From assembly GCA_021777685.1 (NCBI GenBank), contig JAJYDH010000354.1, positions 1 through 6,914 of the forward strand: a stretch of 6,914 nucleotides of DNA, given 5' to 3'. This document shows, in pieces, positions 1 to 5,368 of the stretch. The notes beneath the pieces were generated by a model that worked only from the letters and a program-made list of their open reading frames with translations, was not told the origin of the DNA and ran no database searches. The first letter of the stretch is position 1; every line of letters begins with the position of its first letter. The stretch comes from Planctomycetota bacterium. GTDB lineage: Bacteria > Planctomycetota > Planctomycetia > Isosphaerales > Isosphaeraceae. Position numbers and translations under genes: made by a program.

Positions 1-77
1 CGTCGCAAACTGGTCGTCATCGGGGAGAAAAAACGGTCGGAACAGCAGGCAACCTTGGCCCGAACTCGGAGCGGCGA

Positions 78-884
78 ATGGCGAAGGACAAGGCCCCGAA
101 GAAGGTCACGAAATCCGACTTCCTCCTCAAGGAGCTGGACAGGAACCCGGACCTCGACTTCGACCAGGTCAACCGCCGCTGGATCAAGGCCGGACATCCC
201 GGGACGATCAGCAACGCGCTCTTCTATCAGGTCCGGGCCAAGCTGGGCATCAAGACCATGTGGGTCAGGGAAGTGCCCCCGATGCCGAAAGCCGTCGAAG
301 ATCACCCGACCGAGGTCTACCAGCTCAAGATCACCCTCCTCGACACGAAACCGCCCATCTGGCGACGGATCCAGGTGGGCAACGTCACCCTCAACCGGCT
401 GCACGAGGACATCCAGACGGCGATGGGCTGGACCAACTCGCACATGCACCACTTCCGGATCGACGAGGTTCTCTACGGCGACCCGATGTTGATGGCCGAG
501 ACCTTCGAGGAGCTGAATTACCGGGATTCCACGACGACGCGGCTGAGCGACATCCTCCCCCAGGATGGAAAGCAGGCCTCATTCGAGTACGAATACGACT
601 TCGGCGACGGCTGGGCCCACGAGGTCCTATTCGAGGGCCGGCTGCCGGCCGAGCCGAAGAAGAAGTACCCGCTCTGCCTCGAAGGCAAGCGGGCCTGCCC
701 GCCCGAGGATTGCGGCGGCGTCTGGGGCTACGCCGAGTTCGTCGAGGCGATCAAAGACCCGGAACACGAGCAGCACGACGAGCTGCTGGAGTGGGTCGGC
801 GGCAAGTTCGACCCCGAGAAGTTCGACCCGGCCGCCGCGACCCGCGCCATGAAGAAAGGATTGCCGGACTGGAGGACGATGTAG
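78..884 (+). CDS. Plasmid pRiA4b ORF-3-like family protein
   Basis: This 268-residue protein belongs to the pRiA4b ORF-3-like family, whose molecular function is not established. The family signature is clear. A strand-rich segment contains KITLLDTKPPIWRRIQV (about residues 84-100). It is followed by LHEDIQTAMGW then HMHHF (108-126), YEYDFGDGWAHEV (171-183), and a Cys-bearing segment with CPPEDCGGVWGY (207-218). Three cysteines (200, 207, 212) could bind metal, but this is inference. The acidic tail with LLEWVGGKFDPEKFD (236-250) is also typical. Residues 1-75 are extra to the core domain and look like a small helical module. The start is supported by GGAG at 68-71, six bases before the ATG. 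The frame has no stop up to the window edge, but it also has no ATG, GTG or TTG between there and 78. The stop lies 10 bases from the stop of the convergent phosphoesterase gene. The cytoplasm is likely, since no signal peptide is seen. Confidence 0.9.
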   Translation: MAKDKAPKKVTKSDFLLKELDRNPDLDFDQVNRRWIKAGHPGTISNALFYQVRAKLGIKTMWVREVPPMPKAVEDHPTEVYQLKITLLDTKPPIWRRIQVGNVTLNRLHEDIQTAMGWTNSHMHHFRIDEVLYGDPMLMAETFEELNYRDSTTTRLSDILPQDGKQASFEYEYDFGDGWAHEVLFEGRLPAEPKKKYPLCLEGKRACPPEDCGGVWGYAEFVEAIKDPEHEQHDELLEWVGGKFDPEKFDPAAATRAMKKGLPDWRTM

Positions 885-895
885 CCCGGCGGGCT
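883..895. terminator. Small GC hairpin spanning the convergent stop codons
   Basis: AGCCC at 883-887 and GGGCT at 891-895 form a 5-bp stem with a GGC loop, overlapping the ends of both convergent genes. There is no T-tract on either strand, so a role in termination is only suggested by position. Confidence 0.2.
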
Positions 896-1884
896 CACGC
901 CCCGAGGGCGACCCGGACGGCCTCCAGGACTTTGGGCAGCGATTCGGACAGGGGGCCGGGGAGGGTCGCGCCGGCGGCGGCCTTATGGCCGCCCCCTCCG
1001 AACGGGGCGAGGAGCCTTGAACAGTCGAGACCCTTCCGCGATCGGGCGCTCATCTTGATCCCGCCGCGGGCCTGCTCGATGAAGAGCAGGCCGACCTCGA
1101 CGCCGTCGATGCTCACGGTGTAATCGACCAGGTCCTCGGTGTCCTGCGGGATCGCGCCGGTCCGGGTGAGGTCGTCGAGCGTCACCGTGGCGTAGGCGAC
1201 CCGCCCGTCGCAGTCGGTCCTGAGGCTGGAAAGGGTCTCGCCCAGGAGCCTGAGCCGCCCCAGGGTGCTCCGCTCGAACAGGAGCCGGTAAATCTCCTCG
1301 ATCTTCGCCCCGGAGGCGATCAGCTCCGCGGCCGTGAGCAGGGTGCTCGGCCTCGTGTTGGGGTGGCGGAACCAACCGGTGTCCATCGCGATCGCCGTCA
1401 GCAGGCCGGTCGACATCTCCGGGGTGAACGTCCCCTTGAGGGCGTGCACGGCCCGGACGACCAGCGTGCCGGTGGCCTCGGCCGAGGTATCCTTGAGGTA
1501 GGTCGCCCCCATGTCGTCCTGGCTGACGTGGTGGTCGATCACGATCCGTTCGCCCTGGAAACCCCGGACGAACTCGCCGAAGTCGCCGAGCTGGCTCCAG
1601 GCCGAGAGGTCGAGGATCACGATCGCCTCGCGGTCCCGGAGGTCGTCGGCCGTGACCTGCGTGCCGTAATGCTCGAAGAGCGTGCCGTGGGGGTCGAGGA
1701 AGTCGTACCGGGGCGGCGTCCGGCTGGCGTTGACGACCCGGACGTCCTTCCCCTTCTGCCGGAGGAGCCCGACCATCCCCACCTCCGACCCGAGGGCGTC
1801 GCCGTCGGGGCGGACGTGCGACGTGACCAGGAAGCGATCGCGGGTCGCGATGACGTCAGAGAGGGGCGACCAGTCGATGCTCAT
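895..1884 (-). CDS. nrnA: DHH/DHHA1 phosphoesterase, NrnA-like (oligoribonuclease/pAp phosphatase)
   Basis: This 329-residue protein has the full plan of NrnA-type DHH phosphoesterases. Known members degrade nanoRNA to mononucleotides and dephosphorylate pAp in the cytoplasm using Mn2+. The DHH domain shows SHVRPDGDALGS (22-33; H23, D27, D29 as metal ligands), LDLS with D92, and the name-giving DHH motif at 117-119. D168 lies in MDTGWFRHPNT (167-177), matching the DTGxFxxPNT motif of Bacillus NrnA. The C-terminal DHHA1 domain carries the substrate-binding loop FGGGGHKAAAG (295-305). All expected catalytic residues are present and the length fits the family (about 310-330). No clear Shine-Dalgarno sequence precedes the ATG, but the family N-terminus fits this start well. 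The gene is convergent with the pRiA4b-like gene and divergent from the Uma2 gene. A more distant DHH role such as pAp-only activity cannot be excluded. Confidence 0.93.
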   Translation of the reverse strand: MSIDWSPLSDVIATRDRFLVTSHVRPDGDALGSEVGMVGLLRQKGKDVRVVNASRTPPRYDFLDPHGTLFEHYGTQVTADDLRDREAIVILDLSAWSQLGDFGEFVRGFQGERIVIDHHVSQDDMGATYLKDTSAEATGTLVVRAVHALKGTFTPEMSTGLLTAIAMDTGWFRHPNTRPSTLLTAAELIASGAKIEEIYRLLFERSTLGRLRLLGETLSSLRTDCDGRVAYATVTLDDLTRTGAIPQDTEDLVDYTVSIDGVEVGLLFIEQARGGIKMSARSRKGLDCSRLLAPFGGGGHKAAAGATLPGPLSESLPKVLEAVRVALGA

Positions 1885-1929
1885 GGGAAGGCGTTCCGGC
1901 GGGGTCGGGATTCGTGATCAAGGTCGACC

Positions 1930-1959
1930 ATGCTAGCCCAACTGCGGACGTCCGGGCAA
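1930..1959 (-). promoter_or_regulatory. Possible promoter of the NrnA-like gene
   Basis: On the minus strand, TTGCCC (1954-1959) and TAGCAT (1930-1935) are separated by 18 bases, each matching its sigma-70 consensus at four of six positions. The predicted start would give an untranslated leader of about 40 bases. A perfect 10-bp palindrome, CGGACGTCCG (1945-1954), sits in the spacer and could be an operator, but palindromes of this size also occur by chance in GC-rich DNA. Confidence 0.3.
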
Positions 1960-1993
1960 CACGAGAGCCTCGGCTGGGGGCGATCGGCGCCGG

Positions 1994-2016
1994 GTGTTAC
2001 AATCCTCCCGTGGCCC
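1994..2016 (+). promoter_or_regulatory. Extended -10 promoter of the Uma2 gene
   Basis: TGTTACAAT (1995-2003) is an extended -10 element (TG, one base, TACAAT) in otherwise GC-rich DNA. No good -35 box lies 16-18 bases upstream. Transcription would begin near 2010, leaving a leader of about 30 bases with the ribosome site in it. The bases from 1994 to 2016 resemble those at 5198-5223 upstream of the STN-domain gene, including GTGT, AATC, CTCC and GTGGCCC blocks, which supports a real shared promoter. Confidence 0.6.
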
Positions 2017-2040
2017 AACATCCGATCTGGAGGCAGGTCC

Positions 2041-2604
2041 ATGAGCCAGACCACCCTGACGCCCGAATTGGCCGTCGGAATCCCTCGCGAAGAAGAACCT
2101 CTCTACGAGATCATCGACGGCCGACGCGTGGAGAAACCGCCGATGGGGACGTTCCAGATCATCGTCGCTGCGATCCTGGACCAGCAACTCGGAGCTTTCG
2201 CCAGGACCGGCCGACTCGGGAGGGTCGTCCCCGAGATGCTCTTCCGGATCAATCCGGCCGGGAGCCCGATGCGTCGCCCGGATATCGCGTTCGTCTCTTT
2301 TGATCGCTGGCCTCGCGATCGCAAGGTCAACTCCGACAACGGCTGGGACGTCGTCCCCGACCTAGCCATCGAGGTCGTCAGCCCGAGCAACACGGCCGAT
2401 GAGGTGCTCGGCAAGGTCCGCGAATATTTCCAGGCGGGCGTCCGTCGGGTCTGGGTCGTCTATCCCAGTGAGCGACAGGTCTACGTCTATGCGTCGCCGA
2501 CCAGGAACTCCATCCTGGGCGAAGGCGACGAGCTGGCCGGTGAGGACATCCTCCCCGGCTTCCGCCTCCCGCTCGTCGAGCTGTTCGAGGATGGCGAGGT
2601 CTGA
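2041..2604 (+). CDS. Uma2-family putative endonuclease (DUF820, PD-(D/E)XK fold)
   Basis: This 187-residue protein is a Uma2-family member. The family has a restriction-endonuclease-like fold and is often present in many copies in cyanobacteria and planctomycetes; its biological role is unknown. Visible family features are YEIIDGRRVE (22-31), RRPDIAFV (78-85, active-site D81), PDLAIEVVSPSN (106-117, E111), a lysine in GKVREYFQAGVRRVWVVYP (K125 in 124-142) and the closing DILPGFRLPLVELF (169-182). The proposed active-site set D81-E111-K125 is intact. The start at 2041 is chosen because GGAGG (2029-2033) lies seven bases upstream and the promoter-like TGTTACAAT lies at 1995-2003. The in-frame ATG at 1930 would lie upstream of that promoter and adds no family-like sequence. 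Codon choice looks somewhat less GC-biased than in the neighbours, which would fit an accessory gene. The end is nine bases from the stop of the convergent dehydratase gene. Confidence 0.92.
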   Translation: MSQTTLTPELAVGIPREEEPLYEIIDGRRVEKPPMGTFQIIVAAILDQQLGAFARTGRLGRVVPEMLFRINPAGSPMRRPDIAFVSFDRWPRDRKVNSDNGWDVVPDLAIEVVSPSNTADEVLGKVREYFQAGVRRVWVVYPSERQVYVYASPTRNSILGEGDELAGEDILPGFRLPLVELFEDGEV

Positions 2605-2613
2605 TCCGTCCGG

Positions 2614-3597
2614 TCAGGTGGCGTAGGCGTCCACCCGGAAGAGGTGCAGGTTGTCGCGGACCCAGGCGATCGTCTCGGCGAGTGCCCGGTCGAGCGTGTA
2701 CCGGGGCTTCCAGCCCATCAGTTCGCGGGCGAGATCGGTCCCGGCGAGCAGTCGCCCGACCTCGCTGGCAGCGGGTCGGACGCGGGCCGGATCGGCCTCG
2801 ACTTGGATCGGGCGGCCGATCAGGGCGGCGATCTTCTCGACCAGTTCCCCGATCGTCAGGTCGTCCCCCCGGCCGATGTTGACCACCCGGCCGATGGCGG
2901 CGTCGCAGCCGGCGATGGCGAGGAACCCGGCGGCCGTGTCCTTGACGTAAGTCAGGTCGCGGCGAGGGTCCAGGCTCCCGAGCCTGATCGAAGGCCGGGT
3001 CAGGGCCTGGCTGATGATCGTCGGGATGATCGCCCGGGCCGACTGGCGGGGGCCGAAGGTGTTGAACGGCCGGAGGATCGCCACGGGCAGGCCGAACGCC
3101 CGGTGGTAGCTCTCCCCCAACGCATCGGCGCCGATCTTGGTCGCCGCGTAGGGCGACTGGCCCCGGAGCGGGTGCGATTCCGTGATCGGCACGAACTGCG
3201 CGGTGCCGTAGACCTCGGACGTGGAGGTCAGCACGACCCGCTCCAGGGCGGCGTTGGCCCGGCAGGCGTCCAGGACGTGGGCGGTCCCGACCACGTTGGT
3301 CTGCACCACGTCGAGCGGGTTCTGGTATGAATATGGGATGGCGATCAGGGCGCCCAGGTGGAAGACCCAGGCCCGGCCCTCGACCGCCCCGCGGATCGCC
3401 TCGGGGTCCTTCAGGTCGCCCCGATGGACCTCGACCGACGCCTGCACGTCGTCCGGCAGGCGATCGAGGTGCCCCCGGTCGTCGCGGCCGTTGTAGCGCA
3501 CCAGGGCCCGGACCTCGTGCCCTTCGCGGACCAGCAGCTCGACGAGGTGGCTCCCGATGAACCCGCCCGCCCCCGTGACCAGGACCCGCTTGCCCAT
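2614..3597 (-). CDS. NAD-dependent epimerase/dehydratase, LegB-like 4,6-dehydratase (extended SDR)
   Basis: This 327-residue extended short-chain dehydrogenase probably acts on a nucleotide sugar in the cytoplasm for surface-glycan synthesis. The NAD-binding Rossmann motif is VTGAGGFIGSH (7-17). The active site has Y150 and K154 in SPYAATKIGAD, and T126-S127-E128 in TSTSEVYG. RmlB-type dehydratases have T-D-E there, so the aspartate is replaced by serine, as I recall for LegB-like enzymes. LGALIAIPYSY (81-91), LRPFNTFGPRQSARAIIPT (175-193) and the RRDLTYVKD segment (212-220) also match that group, which dehydrates UDP-N-acetylglucosamine-type substrates on the way to nonulosonic or other amino sugars. 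The start at 3597 is preferred over 3651 because GGAGGGG (3606-3612, minus strand) lies eight bases upstream and the Rossmann fold begins at once. No partner aminotransferase or transferase gene is in the window, so the exact substrate is open. A plain epimerase is the main alternative. Confidence 0.9.
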   Translation of the reverse strand: MGKRVLVTGAGGFIGSHLVELLVREGHEVRALVRYNGRDDRGHLDRLPDDVQASVEVHRGDLKDPEAIRGAVEGRAWVFHLGALIAIPYSYQNPLDVVQTNVVGTAHVLDACRANAALERVVLTSTSEVYGTAQFVPITESHPLRGQSPYAATKIGADALGESYHRAFGLPVAILRPFNTFGPRQSARAIIPTIISQALTRPSIRLGSLDPRRDLTYVKDTAAGFLAIAGCDAAIGRVVNIGRGDDLTIGELVEKIAALIGRPIQVEADPARVRPAASEVGRLLAGTDLARELMGWKPRYTLDRALAETIAWVRDNLHLFRVDAYAT

Positions 3598-3649
3598 CGA
3601 CCCGTCCCCTCCGCCGTCAGACGAACCCAACCCCCTCCGAGCTTGCGCC

Positions 3650-3677
3650 ATCCTACGGTTTTTCCGAGGCCCGACAA
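3650..3677 (-). promoter_or_regulatory. Possible promoter of the LegB-like dehydratase gene
   Basis: On the minus strand, TTGTCG (3672-3677) and TAGGAT (3650-3655) are spaced by 16 bases, each with four of six consensus matches. This would give a leader of about 45 bases with the GGAGGGG ribosome site near its end. The match is weak. Confidence 0.28.
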
Positions 3678-3768
3678 CGCGAATCCCTCACGCTGCCCAC
3701 TCTCGGCCCGCGACCGGAAGAGTCTCGCTACCGAGATCTTCTTGCTGGGCCGTCGCGAATTGCCCAGA

Positions 3769-3797
3769 GGCTCTAAAGGGCCGCAATCGCCCCGTCG
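3769..3797 (+). repeat. Copy 1 of a short shared intergenic element
   Basis: This stretch aligns to 5015-5041 with 24 identical bases, three mismatches and two single-base gaps. The shared blocks are GGCTC, AAAGGGCCG, ATCGC, CCG and CG. Both copies lie between divergently transcribed genes. Chance similarity in GC-rich DNA is possible. Confidence 0.35.
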
Positions 3798-3893
3798 ATA
3801 GGATTTAACATCGCGGAGTCGTCCCGAGTCGGGGTCCGATCGGGCGGTCGGATGGAGTCGGGTGAATTTCGCACCGTTCCGGGGAGGGTTTCG

Positions 3894-4469
3894 ATGGCGT
3901 TGCGTTTCTTGCTGGTGAGCCTGGTGGCGGGGATGGGTTGCGAGCTTCCGAGCCAGTCCGACCTCGAGTGCTGGGCGCGGGCGGGGCAGGAGTGGGTCGA
4001 CGCCCGGGTGGGCGACATCGCCCGCATCAAGGTCGAGGCCGAGCTTGCGCTGGCGGGCGTGGCGGACTCCGAGCGAGAGACGGCCCCGGACCCCTCGCCC
4101 GTCGAGGCGACCCCGGATCGGGACGACCTGGCCTTCGAGGCCGTGGTCGAGAAGATGGCTTCGGATTTCGCGGCCGACCTCGCGGCGATCGAGGAGCCGG
4201 TGCCGGCCGACGAGGCCGTCGTGGTGGTCGAGCCGTTCCGGGAGATGCCCCCGGCGGCCTGGACCGACCCCGAGCCGGCCGCCCCCGCCTTCGAGGAGGT
4301 CGCCGAGTCCCGGCCCGAGGTCTCCGCCCCTTCGGGAGAGAAGCCGGCCTCGCGATCCGAGCAGATCTCCGCCGCCGTCAGGCTGACGAAGCAGGCCCTG
4401 GGCGCCTGGGCCTCGCTGATCCAGCCGGCCGTCCGGATGGCCGCCGAGGAGCCGGAGGTCTCGCGTTGA
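3894..4469 (+). CDS. Hypothetical protein with N-terminal export signal, acidic Ala/Pro-rich middle
   Basis: I do not recognise a characterised family in this 191-residue protein. It starts with a short hydrophobic segment, MALRFLLVSLVAGMGC (1-16), which looks like a signal peptide. Cys16 in AGMGC could be a lipidation site, but the -3 and -2 residues (G, M) do not fit a good lipobox. The middle (about 60-150) is acidic and rich in Ala, Pro and Glu, so probably disordered. A helical C-terminal patch, AVRLTKQALGAWASLIQP (161-178), is distinct and resembles short segments I recall in other planctomycete hypothetical proteins. The start at 3894 is chosen because GGAGGG (3883-3888) ends five bases before the ATG and the signal-like segment starts there; the upstream ATG at 3852 lacks both features. 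The reading frame shows strong third-position GC bias, supporting a real gene. It is convergent with the next gene, with a hairpin between. Confidence 0.68.
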   Translation: MALRFLLVSLVAGMGCELPSQSDLECWARAGQEWVDARVGDIARIKVEAELALAGVADSERETAPDPSPVEATPDRDDLAFEAVVEKMASDFAADLAAIEEPVPADEAVVVVEPFREMPPAAWTDPEPAAPAFEEVAESRPEVSAPSGEKPASRSEQISAAVRLTKQALGAWASLIQPAVRMAAEEPEVSR

Positions 4470-4503
4470 TGGCGAGATCGGGAACGATCGAGTCGGACAG
4501 GTC

Positions 4504-4536
4504 GAGGGGCGAGCCGGCGATCCCGGCCCGCCCCTC
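4504..4536. terminator. Bidirectional hairpin terminator between convergent genes
   Basis: GAGGGGCG (4504-4511) pairs with CGCCCCTC (4529-4536). After one A-C mismatch, GCCGG (4513-4517) pairs with CCGGC (4523-4527), closing a five-base loop. That is 13 base pairs, mostly G-C, in the 82 bases between two convergent genes. There is only a weak T run after it on the plus strand (GTTTCG) and none on the minus strand, so it may act as a structured 3' end for both transcripts. Confidence 0.6.
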
Positions 4537-4551
4537 CCGCGTTTCGAAGGC

Positions 4552-4968
4552 TCAGACCGGCAGGCAGGGCTCGATCTCGCGGGAGGGGGCGTCTTCCTCG
4601 TCGGCCCCGAAGTCCGGGAAGCTCTTGCGGTAGCCCAGGCCGGCGGCGATCCGGAGGACGTCGCCGTGCGAGGGGAACGACTTGCCCGACTGGGTCTTGT
4701 AGTACTGGACGGCGTTCATGAACTCGATCTCGTCGTCCGTGTACTGCTTCTCGAACGTGGTGGGGTCGATCCGCCGCCTCCGCTCCTTGCGGGCCCGGCG
4801 CTCGGGGGCCTTCTTCGGGACGAGGACAGCTTCGGGCTCGGGAGCGGCGACGGGGGGGCGGTCGCGACGATCCGGGCCGGACCTCCGGTCGTAAAACAGG
4901 GTGTCAGCGGGATACGCGGAGAAATCGAATTTCGCGGATTCCGGCCGCGTCTCATCTTTGTCGGGCAT
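4552..4968 (-). CDS. Conserved hypothetical protein, planctomycete type
   Basis: This 138-residue protein has two parts. Residues 1-66 are polar and probably unstructured, with a DRRSGPDRRDR motif (27-37) and a very basic patch, ERRARKERRRR (56-66). Residues 67-116 form a compact segment, beginning IDPTTFEKQYTDDEIEFMNA (67-86) and continuing with YYKTQSGKSFPSHGDVLRIA (89-108) and GYRKSFP. I recall similar segments of the form IDPTT...EFM...Y...SG..FP...EVL...LGYRK in other planctomycete small proteins, but no function is known to me. The helical, basic character would allow nucleic-acid binding, which is only a guess. AGGAGGGG (4972-4979, minus strand) just upstream of the ATG is a strong ribosome site and fixes the start. 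The protein has no signal peptide, so it is probably cytoplasmic. It stands alone between a convergent gene and a divergent one. Confidence 0.82.
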   Translation of the reverse strand: MPDKDETRPESAKFDFSAYPADTLFYDRRSGPDRRDRPPVAAPEPEAVLVPKKAPERRARKERRRRIDPTTFEKQYTDDEIEFMNAVQYYKTQSGKSFPSHGDVLRIAAGLGYRKSFPDFGADEEDAPSREIEPCLPV

Positions 4969-5014
4969 GGTCCCCTCCTGACCGGGCCGCCGGGCGAGGC
5001 GACTTCACTCGGAC

Positions 5015-5041
5015 GGCTCAAAGGGCCGGATCGCTCCGCCG
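5015..5041 (+). repeat. Copy 2 of a short shared intergenic element
   Basis: This is the partner of the stretch at 3769-3797, with blocks GGCTC, AAAGGGCCG, ATCGC, CCG and CG in the same order. It lies 47 bases upstream of the ATG of the leftward 138-residue gene, within its likely leader or promoter region. Confidence 0.35.
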
Positions 5042-5104
5042 GGCCCCTGGGATGAAGGTGGCCTCCTCGGGCATCGGGGCCGGGCCGACCTCCGGTCATT
5101 CCAA

Positions 5105-5133
5105 GGAGTAGGTCGCGTGGGCGAACTTGTCAA
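5105..5133 (-). promoter_or_regulatory. Possible distal promoter of the 138-residue hypothetical gene
   Basis: The minus strand has a perfect -35 hexamer TTGACA (5128-5133), and 17 bases on a poor -10 candidate TACTCC (5105-5110). A transcript from here would have a leader of about 130 bases. The weak -10 makes this uncertain. Confidence 0.25.
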
Positions 5134-5197
5134 AACGAAGGCGAATCTCCCGTCGTCCGGCGCCGGAAGTCCGGGTTTCGCCGGCGCCCCGCCCGGC

Positions 5198-5223
5198 GTG
5201 TGGCATAATCACTCCAGTGGCCC
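5198..5223 (+). promoter_or_regulatory. Extended -10 promoter of the STN-domain gene
   Basis: TGGCATAAT (5201-5209) is an extended -10 element (TG, one base, CATAAT), with no -35 box in the GC-rich DNA before it. The blocks GTGT, AATC, CTCC and GTGGCCC recur in the same order and nearly the same spacing at 1994-2016, upstream of the Uma2 gene. Transcription would start near 5216, about 150 bases before the ATG. Confidence 0.55.
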
Positions 5224-5271
5224 GGCCTGCGTCCCGACAGAGCAGCCCCCTCGTGCCGAGGGCCCGGCGAC

Positions 5272-5301
5272 TTGTCCGGGAGAGGCCGCTCTCGGTAGAT
5301 T
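5272..5301 (+). promoter_or_regulatory. Possible second promoter of the STN-domain gene
   Basis: TTGTCC (5272-5277) and TAGATT (5296-5301) are 18 bases apart, each matching four of six consensus positions, in a local AT-rich patch. The leader would be about 60 bases. Confidence 0.3.
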
Positions 5302-5368
5302 TAGAGATAACGTCTCGCGCCCGAGCCGACCCCCGGCCCGGTTTGTCCCATCCTGGAGATCCCCGATC

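Larger units (their letters stand above)
3598..3893. other. Divergent intergenic region between the dehydratase and the small exported-protein gene
   Basis: I see no credible gene in these 296 bases. They should hold the promoters of both flanking genes. AT-rich TAGGATTTAACAT (3799-3811) is the best -10-like patch for the rightward gene, but no -35 box accompanies it. A weak hairpin (TCTCG/CGAGA, 3723-3736) and a shared element at 3769-3797 are also present. The bases from about 3815 to 3865 are rich in short GTCGG/CCGA-type repeats without clear order. Confidence 0.5.
4969..5368. other. 400-base divergent intergenic region
   Basis: No convincing gene is seen here; the open frames are Arg/Pro-rich or Gly-rich by-products of GC bias and lack ribosome sites. 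The region carries the ribosome site of the leftward gene, a shared short element (5015-5041), a possible leftward promoter (5105-5133), a strong rightward extended -10 (5201-5209) and a second rightward candidate (5272-5301). The rightward gene would therefore have a leader of about 150 bases from the first promoter or about 60 from the second. Confidence 0.55.

Noticed and set aside
1..77. Possible end of an upstream gene
   Set aside because: All three plus-strand frames are open over this short stretch and none shows a recognisable domain or a stop, so nothing can be assigned beyond the ribosome site at 68-71.
260..1123. 287-residue open frame on the plus strand across the gene 1/gene 2 junction
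   Set aside because: It overlaps two well-supported genes in other frames and encodes Arg/Pro/Gly-rich sequence typical of shifted frames in high-GC DNA.
1363..1917. 184-residue open frame antisense to the NrnA-like gene
   Set aside because: Rich in Val, Asp, Arg and Glu with no domain; it mirrors the GC-biased codons of the real gene, whose catalytic motifs are all present.
1945..1954. CGGACGTCCG palindrome as an operator
   Set aside because: Ten-base perfect palindromes are expected several times by chance in a GC-rich window of this size; noted only within the promoter entry.
1930..2040. N-terminal extension of the Uma2 protein from ATG 1930
   Set aside because: The extension lies over the promoter-like TGTTACAAT, has no family similarity, and the ATG at 2041 has a well-placed GGAGG.
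78..2604. pRiA4b-like gene and Uma2 gene as parts of a mobile element or toxin-antitoxin/defence island
   Set aside because: There are no transposase, integrase, inverted repeats, direct repeats or paired small genes, and a housekeeping-type NrnA-like gene lies between them on the other strand.
3598..3651. 18-residue N-terminal extension of the dehydratase from ATG 3651
   Set aside because: The Rossmann motif begins just after the ATG at 3597, which has GGAGGGG eight bases upstream; the extension is Gly/Ser/Asp-rich and translates the ribosome-site region.
3723..3736. TCTCG/CGAGA hairpin followed by CTTCTTGC as a terminator
   Set aside because: The stem is only five or six pairs, the T-tract is poor, and no plus-strand gene ends upstream of it.
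3852..3893. Upstream ATG at 3852 for the small exported protein
   Set aside because: It would bury the hydrophobic signal-like segment and lacks a ribosome site; 3894 has GGAGGG at good spacing.
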